From the NCBI GenBank assembly GCA_009760855.2, contig WPIO01000008.1, positions 12,700,982-12,764,981 on the forward strand: 64,000 bases of DNA, written 5' to 3'. The stretch comes from Cristatella mucedo (lineage: Eukaryota > Bryozoa > Phylactolaemata > Cristatellidae). Made by a program: the position numbers and the translations under genes. Positions 10,657 through 22,769 of the stretch are shown here, one piece after another; position 1 is the first letter of the stretch; each line of letters begins with the position of its first letter. Under the pieces are notes generated by a model. That model was not told the origin of the DNA and did not search any database. It was given only the letters and a program-made list of their open reading frames with translations.

Positions 10657-10812
10657 GCCGAGCCGGTTTGGTCTAGCGGTTAAGGTGCTCGCCCCGACCA
10701 AGGTCTGACTGAGGTCGTGGGCTCGAGTCCCGAGGCATATGTGAAGCGCCTGAATAGAGATTAGGTTCTCTTGGGGAGCTATAAAAATGAATTATATTTA
10801 TTATTATATTAG
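10657..10812 (+). repeat. SINE-B, best copy in the window
   Basis: The tRNA-like head GGTTTGGTCTAGCGGTTAAG and the B-box-like GGCTCGAGTCC are followed by CATATGTGAAGCGCCTG, GGTTCTCTTGGGGAGCTATA and a (TTA)n end. The last part matches the 3' tail of LINE-A copies, so this is a composite SINE. A functional tRNA is unlikely because the head continues without a break into a repeated tail. Confidence 0.85.
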
Positions 10813-11099
10813 TCATTGACTCATTGAGGGAATCCTTACAGAATGAGGTATTTCAGGTTTTAGTCTTAGGTACCCTTTCTTGCAACTAGCAACTACTCTC
10901 CTTCTGGCTGGTGTCATTACCAATCACAAACGTTCGCCGATAACAATCACACCTACTACTATAGTTCTAGCCATGTGAACTTTGCTACAAATGTGACTCA
11001 TTTAATTTGCTTGCAGTCTGCATCGACGACATAGTACTCGTAAGGCCAGTACTTGGCGAAGCTTAACGACGATAAGACCGGCCTTATAAAAAATGTATA

Positions 11100-11245
11100 G
11101 TTGATTCAACAGCCACATCTCGATTGGTGCAGAAGAGCCTCAATGGCTATCACGATCACTTGCTGTGGGCGATAAAAAAAGGACCACCTGCTGTTGAATC
11201 ATACCGGTGACTGGGGTCGTCAAGAGCTAGCACCTCAACCCTGTC
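11100..11245 (-). repeat. SINE-A fragment, minus strand
   Basis: It starts with TTGATTCAACAGCC, the minus-strand SINE-A end, continues through the CTCAATGGCTATCACGATCAC body and reaches a decayed head. Confidence 0.6.
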
Positions 11246-11249
11246 CTAA

Positions 11250-12670
11250 GATTCGGAGGGTAATAATTCTGTGCATGTACTAACCAGGGACTTTGCATTG
11301 TCCAAATAATTCCTTTGCATGTTGTTCTAAGCATACACTACTGCTTTCGCGCTTGCCTAGGTATGATACCTGCATGTCATCAACTCTGGCTTATCACTTC
11401 TCTTTCAGCGAGTTGTAAAGCGCCTGCATCGAGACGTAACCGAGGCTGTGAATTACGTTATTATCCCATAGACCTCTCCATCCAAAGTCTGCAGGCACCT
11501 AGGCGCTCGGCGGTCGCTGTGCTAACGCCGGGGGAATGCTAATCTGGTTGTACAATACCTTATACCCAGCGCACGCAGCGAACACGGGTAGAGAAAACCG
11601 GACCGTACGATTGGTGACCCCCTAAGACAAGGCTACAGGGGGATGCGAATGACATTTACGCAAGTTCCCGAAAATGCCAGGGCTCGAATCGGCCACTCGG
11701 CTCCAGCAGTCCCCTCCCCCCCCCCCGAAGTGGCATCAGATTATGTAGGAACGGCTACGTAACGAGAACCCTCGGCTGTATCCCTTATCAACCGTTCCAG
11801 GCTAATTAACCCTACTAACGCACAGATTTAGATTCGTTATGGAGCTCTACAAAAGATGCATCATTATAATGATTATTATCAATCTCCATAATTATATAAA
11901 TCAACCTGTGTAATGATATTTAGATTTATCGATTTGGAATAGTCTCTTAATGCATCAAAAATCGGATCGCCCCCATATGAAAACGTTATATATAGCCCCC
12001 ATCTGGCGCAAAGCCAAGCATATCTTCTAAGAGGAATCCAACTTTGCTCTAGATTGGAAGAAACAGGAAATTTGAGAGCATACATCATATGTTTGGTCCG
12101 AATGAGCGTATTATAGCCAATACATCTTTTTTGTAAGGCTGGGTGACTCGATGTCTTATAAATACAGGTCTTATAGAGTTAATTTCCTTATTAAAGACTG
12201 GCAATGCTCACAGTATGCACGATAAGTTTTGATGACCAACAAATATTTTTGAAGGCAAGAATTTTTATTTGGTAGACAGGAAGCTATAGCTATGAGCACA
12301 TACATTTTTTAGCGTATATGGCGAGCTAGTCCAGCTGATCTTGAAGCACTGATATTCCTGGCTAGACAAAATGGGAACGATTAGATCTCCATGGATACTT
12401 GCTAGGATTAGTACGGCTGGTCAAGCCTGTTTCACACTACGAGGCACAAGTTTTGTACATAGATATTAAGTATTATTTTCTGATTGCTTGTGCCTCAAAA
12501 GTCTAGGAAATGTCCATTAATCCCCAAAAAATTCAGCCGTTGGGACTACGAAAAGAAAAAATTGGAAATTCACTCATTTTAAGTGATAACAGCAAATTCC
12601 CGCCTTTAGGTTCACATTGAAACTGAAAAATCAAATTAGAATTTATTTATCGTAGTATTACAAAATGACA
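11250..12670. other. Intergenic, AT-rich; one inverted repeat
   Basis: No gene or known repeat was found. A perfect 10-bp inverted pair GAGGCACAAG/CTTGTGCCTC (12441-12450 and 12487-12496) flanks 36 bp of AT-rich DNA. A C-tract lies near 11709-11726. Confidence 0.5.
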
Positions 12671-12892
12671 GAAAAATATTTAGAAGTCATCAGTTTTCCG
12701 AGATTTACGATTACACTGTACACCCCTTTCACGACTTGGTTTACAAATGTATGTATGTCTGTATGTATGTAGTCTCCCACAATGTTCTTTTTTATGTCCC
12801 GTAAATCCTGACGGAGTGGCTCTTTCCAGTGAGCCCCGTGCTTTTACTTGAATTTTCAACTCATTGGTTCTTTTTGTCCGCGGTCCCATAGA

Positions 12893-13807
12893 GACATTGG
12901 CTTTGACATGTGGCCTCAGACAGCTGATGGAAGAAGTTTTGAAGGAACTCGAAGACTGCCGAACTCTTACCGCTGCGACAAATTGCTTCATATGGCCCAA
13001 ATTGGCATGCAATGGTTGCATCGGCGCATCCGGGGGTCAATCTCAGGCTCTCTGTTGACATTGTCGCTCCCATCAAGAACTCGGTCCGCTGCAATCAGTC
13101 CTGCCTGCGGTAGTGTGCATGACTTTTTCGGCTGTCTCAGGCGTACAATTGTCGCCGGAAGTAAGGTAAAGCGCCACGAGCACATATGAGGGATGCCTCC
13201 ATCTCTTTGAAGTCTTCGAGGACATGCCCGCCGAACTCATCATACCTCAAGACGTCCAGCAAGGTGTTGGCGCTGTTGTGCGTGCGCCGCTTAGATGTAC
13301 ACTGAAAAGTCTGCCGGAAGAAGAGGAGAGCGCTTGTTCTCGTGGTGGATCAGCACCTTGCTTGCTTGGAAGCTCTATCAATGAAGAGGCGCCACTAGTT
13401 CCGGTCGCGAGCGATTCGCATTACGTCGAACAGACCGGTCTCATTGTGGCAAGCGCAGATCCCATCTTGACAACGTGAAGCAGCTGGAGCCAGCGGTGGA
13501 TGGGCGGTGCACTTTCGTCCAACGAGCTCCGCTGCTTCAGCCGTCAGACGTCACAAAAGGCTCGGCATTGGACTTGGATCGGACAGCGGTCTCCGATCAC
13601 GTCGTTGAGATTTGTTTCGACCGGGAGGTACGCGGTGCTTTTCTCAGCTCCATCTTTGAAATTGTTGCCGCAGTCTGGATATGCAACGGTCCTTTTCGCT
13701 ACTCTTTGACTCGCCGCTCTCTTCTGAAGATGGCCGCCAATATCTTACTTCGGGAGGAGCGACAGCTCGGCTTCAGGATGGTGGATGAAGGAAAGGTCGG
13801 GCTATGA
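12893..13807 (+). pseudogene. Decayed coding-like block, product unknown
   Basis: Several adjoining plus-strand frames are open and look protein-like, but are broken by stops and frame changes: one through LRQLMEEVLKELEDCRTLT near 12923, one at 13224-13478 (84 codons) and one at 13475-13807 (110 codons). The base composition is richer in GC than the flanks. No splice sites connect them cleanly. It may be a decayed gene or an old element; I do not recognise a family. A SINE-A lies just downstream. Confidence 0.3.
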
Positions 13808-13819
13808 GACTGCCTATGC

Positions 13820-13988
13820 TAGCTGATTTAACAGCCTCTTTTAGTACAGCGGCAGAAGAGCCTTTAAAGGCTATCACCACCGCTTGCAGCGTCAGTAAAG
13901 GATCGCCCACCGCAGGATTCGAACGTATCACCTCGAGACCGGGAAAAGCAGCCGCCTTACCTAGTGAGTGAGCCATCACGGCCCACCA
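13820..13988 (-). repeat. SINE-A copy, minus strand, nearly complete
   Basis: Minus strand: head with GTAAGGCGGC and B-box-like GTTCGAATCC, then the GCGGTGGTGATAGCC body and the GAGGCTGTTAAATCAGC end. It pairs well with the copies at 40.4 and 55.8 kb. Confidence 0.85.
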
Positions 13989-13989
13989 T

Positions 13990-14700
13990 GGAGAAGGGAA
14001 GACTGGCGCACTGAGAGAACTGAGCTGTCAGAGACCTAAGCTTGGAGCATGGGTCTACCGTGCAGAATTAGCAGTTGATCGTGAGTTGTCAAAGAGTTCC
14101 TGTCAAATTTCTGGAATAGCATTATCGGCTCTTGGCTCTTTTCCTCCTCTGTATCACCCTATATAAGGACGAAGTAGCAGTAGAATATCAGAGAAACAAA
14201 AGACTTTCAGCAATTTACCTCACTCACGACTAACAATTTATTAACGCAAAATTTCGAGTGACAACTATCATCTTGCCTCCTTTGGGAGCACTTTTTCACT
14301 TCTTACTTGTGAAATCAGGTGCCCAGCTTTCGTCCCTGTGCCTAAAAAGCGAGCCAAAATGCGCCTGGCATATCTTGGCAGACTCTTCAACGGAATACTT
14401 TGCTGTCCTTGATTTTATGACGGACTGGTCACATAATCTCTACGAAGCTAGCTGTTGTAGTGTGCTTGTACCCTCTCGATGCCATCTCAGGAAAATGCAA
14501 ATTTGTGTCACTCACGGTATACAGTTTGAACTAAAATGTGCTTTCAGGAAAGTAACCACATTTTTTTAATTCTTCCTGGTCACAAAAGCAAGGTTTCATT
14601 CGGAGTAATGAGAATTCTCTATACGCATGAGGCTCAAGAAATTGTAAAAACGCTTATCATTCAGAAACAGGTTTACAATACAGAAAATGGTTGAATGGCT
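13990..14700. other. Unassigned; contains a TATA-like site
   Basis: No gene was recognised. CCCTATATAAGGAC at 14157-14170 resembles a TATA box, but I see no clear downstream first exon. It may belong to an old mobile element. Confidence 0.3.
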
Positions 14701-14975
14701 TCACCGAGCAGATTACGAAAGGTCACAGGCAGAGCTTTGCAGGACTTTCATTTGGGGGGCGAGAAGCTCTCAAGCTTTTCATGGAGGGGACAGTCCAGCA
14801 ATTCATTAAGCATTATACCGCAAAATCGTAGTTTATTCGTCAATTACTCGGCGATTGCTCATTGAGTGGAAGTAGAAAATAATTTCGTCTCTGGTGTCGG
14901 TAAGGGGGGCACATGAATAGGGGGGTGCCCAGGTCACTGCTGCAGCCACCGCCGCCGTTGCAGAGGCTCCGACGC
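14700..14975 (+). repeat. Dispersed repeat R3, copy 1
   Basis: It shares GCTCATTGAGTGGAA, ATAATTTCGTCTCTGG, CAGGTC and a GGGGGGCGAGAAG stretch with 56103-56385 in the same order. Family unknown. Confidence 0.5.
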
Positions 14976-14979
14976 AGAT

Positions 14980-15535
14980 TTCACTTTGTCGGTTTGTATG
15001 CCTCTTCCGGGAGCCTTGCAGCACCAAGCAAGCCTCGCGGCTGCCAAATCGCACGAGCAGCTCGGCATGCCTTTGCGGGCCTGCCTAAAATATATTAGCT
15101 CTTTTAGAAATCTAAAAATGTCATCACCCAATCTCTTTTGAAAATAAACTCTGGGTGCCTAGGAGGCGTGAGCTCTGTCTGCACAAACTAGACTAACGGC
15201 TCCTCGATTCTCGTGGACGCTGCTTTCTATTTTAATGAACCGGTGCGCTTCTCTCGGACAGGAACCCAATCAGACGAATCCGACACCCCTCAGATCCAAG
15301 GGAGGCAGCCGTATCCAAGGGCAACAGCCCCAAACCTTCAGCCAAGGGGGCCGAAGTCCTCCTCCAGCCCATCGATCAGCATCGGCTTCTCAAGTGGCTG
15401 CTCAAGATCCGTAATGGCCGCACCATCATTCTTGCTGATGCAATGATGTAGTGAGCGTGTGTGTGTTCGCGTATTGCTAAACAGCAAACGACTTGGACCG
15501 CACGGAACACAACCGAACTCGACAGCGTTTAATCA
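14980..15535. other. Unassigned, moderately GC-rich
   Basis: Short frames in several phases; no convincing exon or repeat. Confidence 0.35.
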
Positions 15536-15539
15536 GCAA

Positions 15540-17470
15540 CTCTTTTTGCAGACGTCAATCTAACCGGAATTTCCACCGCCTTCGCCCAGGAATGCTTCGC
15601 TCCGATTTGCCAGTCAATGTCGGGAGGGCCTCCGCGTCTATGCAAATGACACGCAGCTGTACCTTTGCTTTGATCCCTCGAAGCCATTGGGCTTGTCAAA
15701 TTCTCTTTACTCCCGTGCTGTATGTATTGCTGCCATCTACACTGGTATGGCAGCAGACTTTCTCAAATCGAAAGCCAACTTGGTAGATATGGGCAAACCA
15801 AGTGTGACTCAGGAGTTTTAAAACCTAATGCTCGAAATCGGCTGCCAGGAAGCATATCTTCTGTTGAATCTGCACGAAATATGGGGGTCCTGTTTCAAAG
15901 TGACCTTTCATCAGGTGTCCTCATCAACGGCCTCTTCAACTTCACGGTCAAGTCTGCCTACTTTCCGTTACGTAACATTGGATGCATTTGGGTCTGCTTT
16001 GACAGGGACACCACTGCTTAATCGGTCCATGCATTTGTGAAATCCCATCTTAGCTTCTGTAGCTCACTGCTTGCTAGTGTACCGGCCTGTGCAATCAGAC
16101 GCTTACAGTTTGTTGGGTCGGCCTGGCTTATCCACCCAAAGCCCTCTTCCGATTGAGACAGCGTACCCTCTTGCAGCAGCTACTGCCAAGCCAGAGCACC
16201 GGCCGATGGAATTCGACGCGGGATCTAGCATTTCTGCACTACCCTTGCATGAGTATAAACGTGTCTGCCCTCACTCACCGTGGAGCCTACGAGTATTACG
16301 CTACGGCCGTTTGCGGAGATATCTCCTGCTGGCGTAATTATTCCTCAGGCTGAATACCAAGTCCAACCTACCTACGGGAGTTGGTACCGCGAGACCGGCG
16401 CTTTATCGGCCACTTTCGGGAAGAGGATGTTGGGTCTGCCTGTCTTATCCACCCATCGCCCTTTTCCGGCCGAGGCAGCGGATCCACTTGCAGCAGCTGC
16501 TTCCGAGCCGTCGTGCTGGCCGTGCCGTGGCCGTGGTTTCGGGTTTCCTTAGTAAACGGCATCTGCCTGAGCCGTCTTGATCTGTGCACAAACTTGACAC
16601 AGTTGTTGCAAAACTGTGCAGCCAGACTTGACCGTCTTAAGCTGTAGTCTAAATTGTCGTCGCGAGCGGCACAGCACGCTAGCCAATGAGGAACACCACC
16701 CGTTTATTTCCTCCACACTCACAGCCGGCGGAAGCACTACTCCGCGCCGCGAACGTCGCCCGCTTCTGTCCTCTGAGGTACCGAAACGCTGCGCTCTCAT
16801 TCGTTGGCGCCGTTGCCAACGCCTAGCTGCGCTCCGATTGCCTAACCCAGCCTAGTACTGGCAGATAACAACATTTAGGCGCTGTCACCGACTGCGGTCT
16901 ACATAAACAAAAACCACATAAGCATCGCAGTTGCCGTATCGCACCACTTCTCTCCGACCTGTACTGGCTGCCAAAAAGAAGCATATCGACTTTAAAGGTC
17001 TGTCAGTCACTTTTAGGTTCCTTCATCCGCTGGCTCCAACCTACCAATCAGAACTATTACAGCCTCAGGCTAGGCGTCGTAGCACTCGATTTCCTACTCA
17101 AATCGTTTAGCTACACCTCGAACGAACCTCAAATCCTTCGGAAACTGAGCCTTTAGTTCGTTCGAACGCTCCCAAAGCCTGGAACTCACTCCCGACTGAC
17201 GTCAAGACATCGGCTGGCTTGACCGAATTTCAAAAGAAGCTGAAAACGCACGCTTATTCGAGCTGACACTGTCCATGCTACCGTTAACCATGCTTACATG
17301 TTGATAATGTGCATCTCTCCTCTAACCATATTATGCTTGTTGACCAAAGGAGTTTACCGCCGCCCATTTGATCATTGCTTCCTTTACAGCATATGTAAAG
17401 CGCCTTGAAAGAGAAAGTTCACTGAGGGCGCTATACCAACGTAGTAAAATTATTATTGTTGTTGTTATGA
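15540..17470 (+). mobile_element. LINE-A copy with internal duplication
   Basis: This is the longest LINE-A copy wholly inside the window. Near 15640 it encodes a decayed catalytic core (Tyr-Ala-Asn-Asp-Thr-Gln-Leu-Tyr in place of Tyr-Ala-Asp-Asp), then later motifs of the same reverse transcriptase, then a tail with TATGTAAAGCGCC, AGGGCGCTATACC and an (ATT)n-like end at about 17450. A block at about 16110-16200 is repeated at about 16429-16510. Multiple frameshifts show it is inactive. Confidence 0.85.
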
Positions 17471-17479
17471 TGCCGATCG

Positions 17480-18080
17480 GCCTCTATCGGAGGAGGAGCC
17501 GACATATGAAAGCATGTCCTACTAGCAGCCGTTCGACTCTTGATGCACAGGCACAACGACTAGCCGCAGAGCCGGGAAGGGCGGAAGCGCCACGGCTCCT
17601 CTACCGGAAGCCGGAGCGATCCGCACCAACTCGTCTTTGGACTCCAGCGAAGCAGCGACCAAGCAGCAAGAGCCAATTCACCACCTACCAGACCGTCCCG
17701 TCCACCGCGGAAGGCTAAGACCCATCCCCCGACATCGGGCGGCGCTGCATCGAAGCCGATCGTCATCGGCTTCAAGTGGCGGCGGCAGTAAGCCCGCGTC
17801 CCTGCATGGCGGCTGGCCGTCCAGGGCGGCAGACGCCCCCCCCCCCCCCGCTGCGTCGAGGCCGTCTGCCGCCCTGCGGACTCGTTGCAGGTAAGTCAGG
17901 TCAAAGCCGCTGGCTAGCCGGGGCTCTGCGGTGCTGGTCGCGTTAGCTGGGTCGCCTCATGTTGAGTCGTCCAAGAATCGGCTTTCGGCAGCCAAACTTC
18001 GGCGAATGCTCGCGCGTCGCCCCGATCATTCAGACTCAGTGAGCGTTCCCACTTGCGACCTGCACCTCGAGTAAACGTGC
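17480..18080 (+). other. GC-rich block ending in a strong donor; possible first exon
   Basis: The block is CpG-rich compared with its neighbours. An ATG at 17503 opens 72 codons. A second frame (17637-17890) rich in Ser, Arg, Pro and Ala ends exactly at GTTGCAG|GTAAGT. This combination is typical of a first exon (coding or 5' UTR) of a plus-strand gene. No downstream acceptor exon was identified before 22 kb, and the coding frame is ambiguous. Confidence 0.35.
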
Positions 18081-18089
18081 AGCGCTAGC

Positions 18090-20320
18090 TATTAGCATTA
18101 GCGAACGATCTTGCTAGCGGAAGACTGCTGGTCCGGCGGTCTTCCGCGAAGCTTCTGAAATATCGAATAATACCACCTTCGTTTAGCCTCGGACGATAGA
18201 CACCGAAAAATAGCAGGCAACCACCACTGTGCCACTATCGATATAGTCCCACCCGCTGCTAGACTAAAGCTTGGCATGCGAGCGAGAAAGATTAAGAAAG
18301 TTGTGTTCATAGCCACCGATGCTTTAAAGCCAGCATGTTGTGAACCTCAAGCTCTGCCCAGGGAAACCTGTCCTGTGCCAACCGCTAGGGAGTAGCGCGA
18401 GAGTTTCGCCCGTCAACGAACAGTGATTTTCATGGTGCGTAAATTTCAGTTTGGAACTTTTAATCAACTCTACGATTACTTGTCTTCGTTGAGCGGTCAT
18501 GTCACATTCGCTACAAAACTATCAAACACAGAATCGCATGCAAAATTGCATTTCGCTATTCTTCAGCCAACGAGATTGCACTGGAGAAGGAAGCATTGTT
18601 CTTCAACGTAGAAAACCGCCCACGTTTTGAATAACATGTAAAATACGACAGCAGTTGCTTGAAAGCCCTAGCCTCAAAAATCCGCAGTTATGGTCTGATA
18701 CCAGACAGAGCCGCATCCAGCCTTTGCTGGACATGCTGGTATGTAGCAACATGCCACGTGTACTGCTGCGATATGCAATAGAGATACTCCGGATCCAGTA
18801 ACTCGCTGCCAAATGCTTGACTGAATCGAAAGCCACCATTTTTGGTCGTGGAAGACTTATTCGATAAATATGTGTAAGCATAAGTATAAAGCCGGGTGTG
18901 CTAGCCTCTTTTGGTGAGGCAAAGGCCTTTTGTTGCCACCTGTACAGGCAGGCTTACATGGGCCAGCATATCGCCAATAGGTTCGCAGAATCGCATGGCA
19001 TGCTTTTTATTTTTAAGCTTGCCCCTTGCGCCTATGTCACTAACTCCGAGGATAATCAGTAAGGCAATTCTTTTTCTTAAATACAAATGTGCAGCTCCAG
19101 CGAAAGCGCTAGCATCATAGTGAGATTAACGATCTGCTGTGACATACAGTAGTCGGGTGGACATTCTCAATCCACCCTAGCATCGCCAAACCGCTTTGTT
19201 CGGGCTTATTTTAAGTTGCATCCCTCGCTTTCTACTCTTTTAGAAAAGTTCAACGGAGAGTGCTGGAGTTATATTTCACAGAGGTTCATCGGATGAACTA
19301 GATAAAGTTGTCTTCTATAAGCAACCTGCCACACCTTAACAAATTAACTTACAAGGTGTGACGCAATTTGTGCCTCAGGTCGAAGGAGCTGGAAATACTA
19401 TATTAGCAAATGCAGCATAGTTGTCGCGTTCGAAAAAACGCCATTAAGTGGAGATTCCCGACGACCAAGTGGGCTCTTCGCCATGTTAATGGACTAAACC
19501 GTGGACCAAGTAGTTACCGAATACAGCACCCTATGCTTCAGGAGTTCACCTGAGACCGACGGTCCAGGCGAGAGGTGGATGCAAGCAGAGCGGAGCTGAA
19601 TCTAAGATAGAGCTGAGAATGGAGGCACAGTAGTACCAGCGAAACCGAATGCTAATAATAGAATGCGGCATATGAACTTGAAATTGATGGCTGGCGAGCA
19701 TCAGTGGCTGTAAGCCTCGCTATCGGATGGCCTGGCACCGCCTTCGCTAGAATTTTCCCATCACTCCTCCCGGTTTGTAATTCGCTACCACAGAATCATC
19801 ATCCGCGACATTTGTTTGTGATGGCCCAGTGCTGTTCCGAAATTAGTGGCTAGCTGCCATAGCTAGACATCGAGCTCCTGAAGAATCGTACGAAATGAGC
19901 CGTTAGTTGGGTCGCAGGGAACTTGGCACCTTTTATCGTAGTTTTGAGATTTGTAATGCTCATTCCGCCATAGGTCTACGTATGTGCGTCTTATCGTGTG
20001 CTGCTAGTACATGGTTTCAAATCATGGCTCCTTGCTTGTCATTACCTCATTGTTGCTGCTTCTCAGCTTTCAGTAGTTTCAAGCACCCGGATAGAGAATC
20101 AGTTCTTTAGGGTGCAATAGAAAAGACTTATTATCATTATCGTTACTAAGCTACGCTCGAATTGTGTGAAATGCTAAAGTGCCTGAGGTAACACTAAACG
20201 TCCACCCAACGTGATCGTTCTTGTCCTGAGGCCATCTGGAGACCGAACACGAAGCCAAGCAGATTCAAGCCGACCAAACTGCCATCGTCCTCTGGACAAC
20301 GTCAGCCGTGTGTCAGTGAT
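18090..20320. other. Unassigned; short LINE-like tail near 20.1 kb
   Basis: No gene was recognised. Around 20105-20155, TAGGGTGCAATAGAAAAGAC followed by ATT-rich sequence looks like a decayed LINE-A 3' tail, plus strand. Confidence 0.35.
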
Positions 20321-20324
20321 CTCT

Positions 20325-20805
20325 GGGGTGAGAACGAAGAGGAAGACAACAGCAAGGACGAAGGGGACGATGATAAAGAATGCAAAGAACGGAACGAGGA
20401 GGAGACGATATGGATGGCAAAGGCTATAAGCAAGACGATTACAAGGGAGCCGAGGCCAAGAAGAGATAACGACGAGGAAAAGTAGTATGAATACGATGGA
20501 GACGCAGAGTACGACGAATAGGGAGATCATGCACAAGGAGAAATAGGAGGACTAGTAGGCGATAAGATAAGGACATGCACGTATAAGATGACGACGAGGA
20601 GTAAGACCGAGTGTGAGGACGAAGAAGAGAATGGAGGTGAGAATATGGGGGAGGAGGGAGGAGGTGACAAATATGGAGATGTGTAGGACAAAGAGGATAA
20701 CCACGGCAGGCAACGAGGCCGAGTGGAAGGGCAAAGAGAAATGGCGAGACAGAGTTAAGTCGGAGGAGGACGAGCAGCACAACGTAGAGAAGCAATAGGC
20801 TAGCT
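20325..20805. repeat. Polypurine (GAR-rich) tract, about 480 bp
   Basis: The plus strand is strongly enriched in G and A, with GAGGA, GACGAGGA and AAGAAG words but no fixed period. It could be a decayed purine microsatellite, or a remnant of Glu/Lys-rich coding sequence. Confidence 0.7.
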
Positions 20806-21065
20806 GGTCTCTTGCCAATTAAGATATAGTGGCGAGCATCTGGAGTTATTCATAAAGTAACACCACGAGGTACAAATATAACTAAACTGCTCTTTTTTTA
20901 ATAAATGACAAGTTGATGTCGCATTGTCGCATTCTTATATGCTTCAATGGGCATGCATGATATCACAAAGCATGAATAAAAAAAAGGGAAGAAACTGCAG
21001 AACGAAGTGCACAATTGGTGTGGCTACGCCACGAACCGTGCACCGTAGTCAACTACACAGCCAGT

Positions 21066-21265
<200 letters not shown>

Positions 21266-21269
21266 GGTA

Positions 21270-22075
21270 GAGACCATGTTTCATGCAGCATGGGCTCACA
21301 CGCACGCACACACGATTGGCTAGAAAGGCAGGAGTGCTAACTGTCGCTCAAAGGCTGCAGCTAAGCGTGGACGGTATGGCGATGGTGCCTAATAAATGAA
21401 TTTACAGTGCGAAAGCATGCACGACGTTACCCCTTCATCAAACAAGGTGAGGGCGAAGTACATGAGTCAATGGCCGGTGCATAGGTTGATGTGCATAGAA
21501 AAGGGGACTCTCTTCTGCAGCGAGGCTGCTAGTTGCCCTTCCTGGCTGCGAGCATGCAGCCTCGAGCGCTGACGACGACGCGACCGACGACCTGGCACCA
21601 CGAAACCCACAGCCACGCCCAAGGACACCTGGTGCCGCCGGGGCAGTAGAAGCTGCACCAGCAAATCCGCAGCACGAGTCCGAGGCGCCGCTGGCTGCGA
21701 GTTTTATTCAGAAGGCCGCCCCCACCGTGCAGCTCGGCGAGGTCGCTCTCCCGAGAAGCCAAAGGCCGGCGCAAAGCACCGGTAGGAATACGCCTGCAAA
21801 AACGAGCGAAATTCAAGCTTGGTGGTGTGCTGCTGCTACAGCGAGGCAGCGCTGCTGCAGCAAGCCGTGCTGCCCTGCTGCCGAGGCTCGAGCCGAGTCG
21901 TGGCCAGCAACGGCTTGGCAACAGGCTGGAGCACTTGGTGTTCTGACGAAGGTTTGCAGACGTGTACCCCACCGCACTGCAGCACTGACTGCACAACAGC
22001 AGCATGCATTCAGAAGGTGCCAGCCGAGCCCTAAGTGGCTAGCTTGTAGAGGCGGCTGTACAAAAAGTAACACTG
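21270..22075. other. GC-rich, unassigned
   Basis: Several overlapping frames on both strands are open because of GC content. None has convincing splice context or a recognised domain. Confidence 0.35.
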
Positions 22076-22079
22076 CGCC

Positions 22080-22345
22080 TGACTCGCCGGCTCATCTCTT
22101 GTCATCATTGCTGTCTCTCCTGAGCTGCTATTGCCATGCTACTCACTTCCTAGACGGCCCTGCTGACTCAGCTATGCTTCTCACTTGCGTTTTTGTTGTG
22201 TGAGATTAAGTGTGCTGGCTACCGTGTGCACCGAAAGCCGCTTACATTGTTGAGAATGCCACAGGCAGCTCTTCAGCTTGACAACTACATAACCCCTGTG
22301 GCTTTGTGGAGTCACAGATGGAGATACATTCCATTAAATTGCAGC
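22080..22345 (+). mobile_element. LINE-B 3' end copy
   Basis: It carries the family-B 3' signature: TGCTACTCACTTCCT, GACTCAGCTATGCTTCTCAC, TTGTTGTGTGAGATTAAG, then GGAGTCACAGATGGAGATAC. The same order recurs at 26.1, 39.2, 45.9 and 47.0 kb. Confidence 0.8.
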
Positions 22346-22683
22346 TTTTCTTGCCATTGTGAAACTTCCTGCATGCACTCAGCTTCTGCTGCTCTGCTCC
22401 TCGCTTGTCTGCTCCTTGCGCTCTGCTTCTCCATACGTTCTTCTGCTGCTTGCTTCTCTCTTTGCGTGCCTTCTCATCCTGCTGCCGCTCTCCTCACCAG
22501 GGCGCTTGCTGGGCGCCCTGGTGCTCATGGTCTAACATGGTCGTACCCAGGTGAGAGCACAGGTGAGCGACTGCACCTGTACTCTCACTAAGCAATCACG
22601 TGGGCTGCTGCACGACTGCATGCTGTTGTCGACCCCCTTCGACAAGAAGCTGGCGACTGCATGGGTATTTGCTCTCAGTGATA

Positions 22684-22765
22684 CCCTCGTCCATCTGACC
22701 TCGTGTAACCTGACCTGACCACATGACCTCACGTAACCTGACCTGACCACCTGACCTCACCGTGA
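22684..22765. repeat. 28-bp tandem repeat, about 2.5 units
   Basis: The unit is built from TGACCTCACGTAACC and TGACCTGACCAC and is repeated with few changes. Confidence 0.8.
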
Positions 22766-22769
22766 GTGC

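Noticed and set aside
9958-10701. Long Ser/Leu or Glu/Arg open frames over GA and CT tracts (also 21015-21340, 48143-49123)
   Set aside because: They are translations of dinucleotide repeats, which are open in every frame.
10657-10735. tRNA gene
   Set aside because: The head is followed directly by a LINE-like tail and recurs in several copies; it is a SINE.
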